This document shows positions 5,732-7,710 of a DNA stretch of 7,710 nt, piece by piece (within the stretch, counting starts at the first letter, position 1; each line of letters begins with the position of its first letter). The stretch covers positions 1-7,710 of the forward strand of contig JASLJB010000198.1 in the NCBI GenBank assembly GCA_030152605.1. Direction: 5' to 3'. This stretch comes from Acinetobacter sp. Lineage in GTDB: Bacteria > Pseudomonadota > Gammaproteobacteria > Pseudomonadales > Moraxellaceae. The position numbers were made by a program, and so were the translations under genes. Under the pieces are notes generated by a model. It saw only the letters and a list, made by a program, of their open reading frames with translations, was not told where the DNA came from and ran no database searches.

Positions 5732-6847
5732 ATGATTGATTTTTTAAGCCTATTGTTGGCGCAACACACGCCAGAAATACGCCAAGGCCAAGGTCCAGAT
5801 TTGTCATGGGAATGGCTAGGTGAAGGAATCTTGGTATTTACCCCAAGGCACAGCTTTGAAAAAAGTGTGGTGTTGTCGGCGGGTATTCATGGCAATGAAA
5901 CTGCACCGATCGAGTTGTTGGCACAACTGTGTCAGGACTTGCTCAGTGGGCGTCTGCCGCTGGCGGTTAAGTTGCTGTGTATCTTGGGTAATCCTGCTGC
6001 GATTCGATCTGGTCAACGTTATGTTGAAAACGATATGAACCGGATGTTTTGTGGTGGCTATCGTCAACTGCCGCGTGCCGATGAAACGCGTCGTGCCGAG
6101 CAGCTCGAACAGACGCTCATTGATTTCTTTGATCGCTGTCCTGCTCAGACTCGCTATTATCACTTTGACTTACATACCGCGATTCGCTCATCGCTGTTGC
6201 CGACTTTTGCTTTATTTCCATTCCAGTCTCATGCTTACGATCAACATGTATTACAGTGCTTAGAAGCCGCCGAGCTAGATGCCATCGTTTATCACAATGC
6301 TGAAGCACGAACCTTTACTCATTTTAGTAGTTCCAATTTTCAAGCCGCCAGTGTGACCTTGGAGCTGGGACAGGCCAAAGCATTTGGTTGCAATGATCTG
6401 ACGCAGTTTGCCGCGATCGATCAGGTGTTACGCGCCGTGGTCAGTGAACAGGCCTTAGCAGCACGTCAAAAAGTACGATTGCGGCAGTTTAAAGTGGTGG
6501 ATTCGATTATTAAGAGTGCGGAGGATTTTCAGCTGAATTTGGCTGAGGATGCTGCAAACTTTAGTCGTTTTCAGCAGGGGCAGGTGATTGCGACACAGTC
6601 CATTCCTGCGGTGGGGACATTGGACCCCCGAGATATCCGTGTCGATCAGATCGAAGTGCCTTTTTCGCATCAGCCGCCTGAGCTTACTGCATCTGAGTCA
6701 AATCAAGCGCCAGACGACCAGATCGCATTCAGCCAACGCAATGAAAATCATGACTATGTGGTACGCCAAGCACAAGTGTTTATTTTATTTCCCAATGCCA
6801 AGGTCAAGTTGGGACTGCGTGCCGGTTTGGTACTAGAGGAGATTTAA
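5732..6847 (+). CDS. astE: Succinylglutamate desuccinylase AstE with an extended C-terminal region
   Basis: Zinc-dependent amidohydrolase of the AstE/aspartoacylase family (M14-like), last AST step: N-succinylglutamate to glutamate and succinate. From ATG 5732 it has 371 residues. Zinc ligands are H53 and E56 (GIHGNETAP) and H148 (FDLHTAIR), and the catalytic glutamate is E211 (VTLELGQ). H53 and E56 coincide with E. coli numbering, which together with the ribosome binding site supports ATG 5732 over GTG 5708 (379 residues). The protein is about 45-50 residues longer than E. coli AstE (322). The excess lies roughly at residues 289-337, between FSRFQQGQVIAT and the conserved ending FILFPNAKVKLGLRAGL. 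This segment is rich in Q, E, D, S and P and looks flexible. The active site is upstream of it and intact, so activity is expected. Confidence 0.94.
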   Translation: MIDFLSLLLAQHTPEIRQGQGPDLSWEWLGEGILVFTPRHSFEKSVVLSAGIHGNETAPIELLAQLCQDLLSGRLPLAVKLLCILGNPAAIRSGQRYVENDMNRMFCGGYRQLPRADETRRAEQLEQTLIDFFDRCPAQTRYYHFDLHTAIRSSLLPTFALFPFQSHAYDQHVLQCLEAAELDAIVYHNAEARTFTHFSSSNFQAASVTLELGQAKAFGCNDLTQFAAIDQVLRAVVSEQALAARQKVRLRQFKVVDSIIKSAEDFQLNLAEDAANFSRFQQGQVIATQSIPAVGTLDPRDIRVDQIEVPFSHQPPELTASESNQAPDDQIAFSQRNENHDYVVRQAQVFILFPNAKVKLGLRAGLVLEEI

Positions 6848-6940
6848 GCGTGGATTTGCTTGAAAACATGCATTTTGGGGCTGATCGCGGCTGAATTATA
6901 GATTTAATTCTAAAACAGCGGTCTAACTGAGTGAAAGTTG

Positions 6941-6969
6941 CTGAAAATAAGCACGAAATGGGCTATACT
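6941..6969 (+). promoter_or_regulatory. Sigma70-type promoter after astE
   Basis: CTGAAA (6941-6946) and TATACT (6964-6969) are spaced by 17 nt, matching consensus at 4 of 6 and 5 of 6 positions. Transcription would start near 6976, at the left arm of the first hairpin of the repeat-rich stretch. It could drive an untranslated RNA or a long typA transcript. Confidence 0.4.
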
Positions 6970-6974
6970 GTCGC

Positions 6975-7195
6975 GCCTAGATGTTCTTGCTTTATTGACA
7001 CTAGGCTATACCCACTCTCTCACAGACCTAAGGCTTATATTTGAGCCTGATAAATTCCGTGGATTATCAAGATTTTCTCGCGCTGTGAAAATCTTAACAT
7101 CAGATAAAACACAAAATAGACTGAGTAACTGCGATTACAAAATCATTGTGAACTCGCTTGAACTACGGCGAATGATTGGCTCTATTTGTAAATAG
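6975..7195 (+). ncRNA. Repeat-rich stretch, candidate structured RNA
   Basis: Five inverted repeats fall in about 220 bp: GCCTAG (6975-6980) with CTAGGC (7001-7006), extended inward by TGT/ACA; AGGCT (7031-7035) with AGCCT (7044-7048); AAGATTTTC (7069-7077) with GAAAATCTT (7087-7095); AATCATT (7141-7147) with AATGATT (7171-7177); and CTATTT-gt-AAATAG (7182-7195). The first begins right where the promoter at 6941-6969 would start transcription. No known RNA family was recognised and no rho-independent terminator closes the unit, so this is a weak hypothesis. A decayed coding or mobile remnant is an alternative. Confidence 0.25.
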
Positions 7196-7263
7196 CTAAA
7201 CCAAATCACGCAAACAAATGAATTGTGTGAAAGCATTACAATGAAATTGCTTTGTAAAAAAAG

Positions 7264-7292
7264 TTTATTGAATTTTCGCTAGTCTGTATAAT
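7264..7292 (+). promoter_or_regulatory. typA promoter
   Basis: A perfect -10 hexamer TATAAT (7287-7292) is preceded at 17 nt by a weak -35, TTTATT (7264-7269). Transcription would begin near 7299, giving a leader of about 74 nt before typA. Two overlapping dyads lie just upstream: AAAGCA/TGCTTT (7230-7253) and TTACAA/TTGTAA (7236-7257). Confidence 0.6.
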
Positions 7293-7298
7293 CTGCGA

Positions 7299-7372
7299 CA
7301 ACTTAATTGTATGCGCCATTGCACAATTGAGGGCTTCCTTTTCAATTGTGTAAATATTTGGCTGAGATTTTT
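7299..7372 (+). promoter_or_regulatory. typA 5' leader with alternative hairpins
   Basis: CACAATTG (7322-7329) is an exact reverse complement of CAATTGTG (7343-7350). Between them AGG (7330-7332) can pair with CCT (7337-7339), giving an 11-bp stem with a three-T bulge and GCTT loop. The same central segment (7323-7331) can instead pair with CTTAATTGT (7302-7310) as a 9-bp stem with one G-U pair. The two helices exclude each other. No T-run follows the downstream hairpin, so an effect on translation or RNA stability is likelier than termination. A weak ribosome binding site GAG (7364-7366) lies 6 nt before the ATG. Confidence 0.4.
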
Positions 7373-7710
7373 ATGACCGATTCAAATTCTACCAACAATA
7401 TCAAGACCTTGCGTAATATCGCGATTATTGCGCACGTCGACCATGGTAAAACGACGCTTGTCGACAAATTGCTACAACAATCAGGTGCACTCGGTGATCG
7501 CGCAGGCGAGATTGAACGTGTCATGGACTCAGGTGCGATTGAAAGCGAACGTGGTATTACCATCTTGGCTAAAAATACTGCAATCAAATGGTTAGACAAA
7601 CGTACCAACACTGAGTACCGCATCAACATCGTCGACACCCCGGGACACGCCGACTTCGGTGGCGAAGTTGAACGTGTAATGTCGATGGTTGACTGTGTAT
7701 TGTTGCTTGT
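7373..7710 (+). CDS. typA: Ribosome-associated translational GTPase TypA/BipA, N-terminal part
   Basis: The first 112 codons of a translation-factor GTPase; the gene runs off the window. TypA/BipA binds the 70S ribosome and acts in ribosome assembly and stress or low-temperature growth in E. coli. The G domain is clear: G1 AHVDHGKT (20-27), the switch I/G2 region ERGIT (59-63), and G3 DTPGHADFGGEVERVM (88-103). The stretch RNIAIIAHVDHGKTTLVDKL and the MSMVDCVLLLV ending match TypA better than EF-G or LepA. Compared with E. coli there is a longer N-terminus (about eight residues) and a short insertion around KRTNTE (76-81), which I recall from Acinetobacter homologues. The start ATG 7373 follows a weak GAG ribosome binding site. 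It has its own promoter and is functionally unrelated to the ast operon. Confidence 0.95.
   Translation, partial: MTDSNSTNNIKTLRNIAIIAHVDHGKTTLVDKLLQQSGALGDRAGEIERVMDSGAIESERGITILAKNTAIKWLDKRTNTEYRINIVDTPGHADFGGEVERVMSMVDCVLLL

Larger units (their letters stand above)
6848..7372. other. astE-typA intergenic region
   Basis: 525 bp without a confident gene. No rho-independent terminator is evident after astE; the nearest structure, GAATTA (6893-6898) with TAATTC (6905-6910), is AT-only and has no T-run. There follow a sigma70-type promoter (6941-6969), a series of inverted repeats (6975-7195), two overlapping dyads (7230-7257), the typA promoter (7264-7292) and the structured typA leader. An open frame runs 6938-7195 from TTG (85 residues). 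Its product resembles nothing I know, it has no ribosome binding site, and it uses codons such as AGG, AGA and ATA that are rare in the neighbouring genes, so it is not called as a gene. Confidence 0.7.

Noticed and set aside
6893..6910. Possible astE terminator GAATTA/TAATTC
   Set aside because: The stem is AT-only and is followed by TAAAAC rather than a T-run, so it would not terminate transcription intrinsically.
6995..7000. Perfect -35 hexamer TTGACA
   Set aside because: No -10-like hexamer lies 16-18 nt downstream (7018-7023 is TCTCAC), and it sits inside the arm and loop of the first hairpin.
6938..7195. 85-codon open frame on the plus strand (TTG start) between astE and typA
   Set aside because: No ribosome binding site, no recognisable motif, codons rare in the neighbouring genes, and several inverted repeats inside it. 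Treated as chance openness or a remnant.

Overview
The window is a chromosomal segment of a gammaproteobacterium that looks like Acinetobacter or a close relative (Moraxellaceae). This rests on the astC-astA-astD-astB-astE order, on protein sequences resembling that group, and on a partial typA whose GTPase domain has a short KRTNTE-type insertion that I recall from Acinetobacter TypA. Genus-level assignment is inference from memory, because no search could be run. Genes are of moderate GC and the intergenic stretches are clearly AT-rich.

Layout. (1) Positions 1-29 hold the first ten codons of a divergent minus-strand gene with its own promoter and ribosome binding site; its N-terminus (MNNTDDQILG) is compatible with an Lrp/AsnC-type regulator but is too short to prove it. 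(2) Positions 30-430 are a regulatory intergenic region with a sigma54-like -24/-12 element, a weaker sigma70-like candidate, a terminator-like dyad and a cluster of TGATG/CATCA dyads running up to the astC start. (3) Positions 431-6847 hold the complete arginine succinyltransferase (AST) operon, all on the plus strand. (4) Positions 6848-7372 are a 525-bp intergenic region with a candidate promoter followed by several inverted repeats, then the typA promoter and a leader that can fold in two mutually exclusive ways. (5) Positions 7373-7710 hold the start of typA/bipA, cut by the window end.

How the genes work together. AstA succinylates arginine. AstB hydrolyses succinylarginine to succinylornithine, releasing two ammonia and CO2. 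AstC transaminates succinylornithine to succinylglutamate semialdehyde. AstD oxidises that to succinylglutamate. AstE releases glutamate and succinate. The operon thus turns arginine into glutamate, succinate and ammonia for use as carbon and nitrogen source. All five enzymes are full length with recognisable catalytic residues, so the pathway looks intact.

No mobile element, CRISPR array, tRNA or rRNA was seen. The coding content is ordinary. The items worth a second look are a roughly 45-residue extra segment near the AstE C-terminus, the dyad cluster before astC, the repeat-rich stretch after astE, and the switch-like typA leader.
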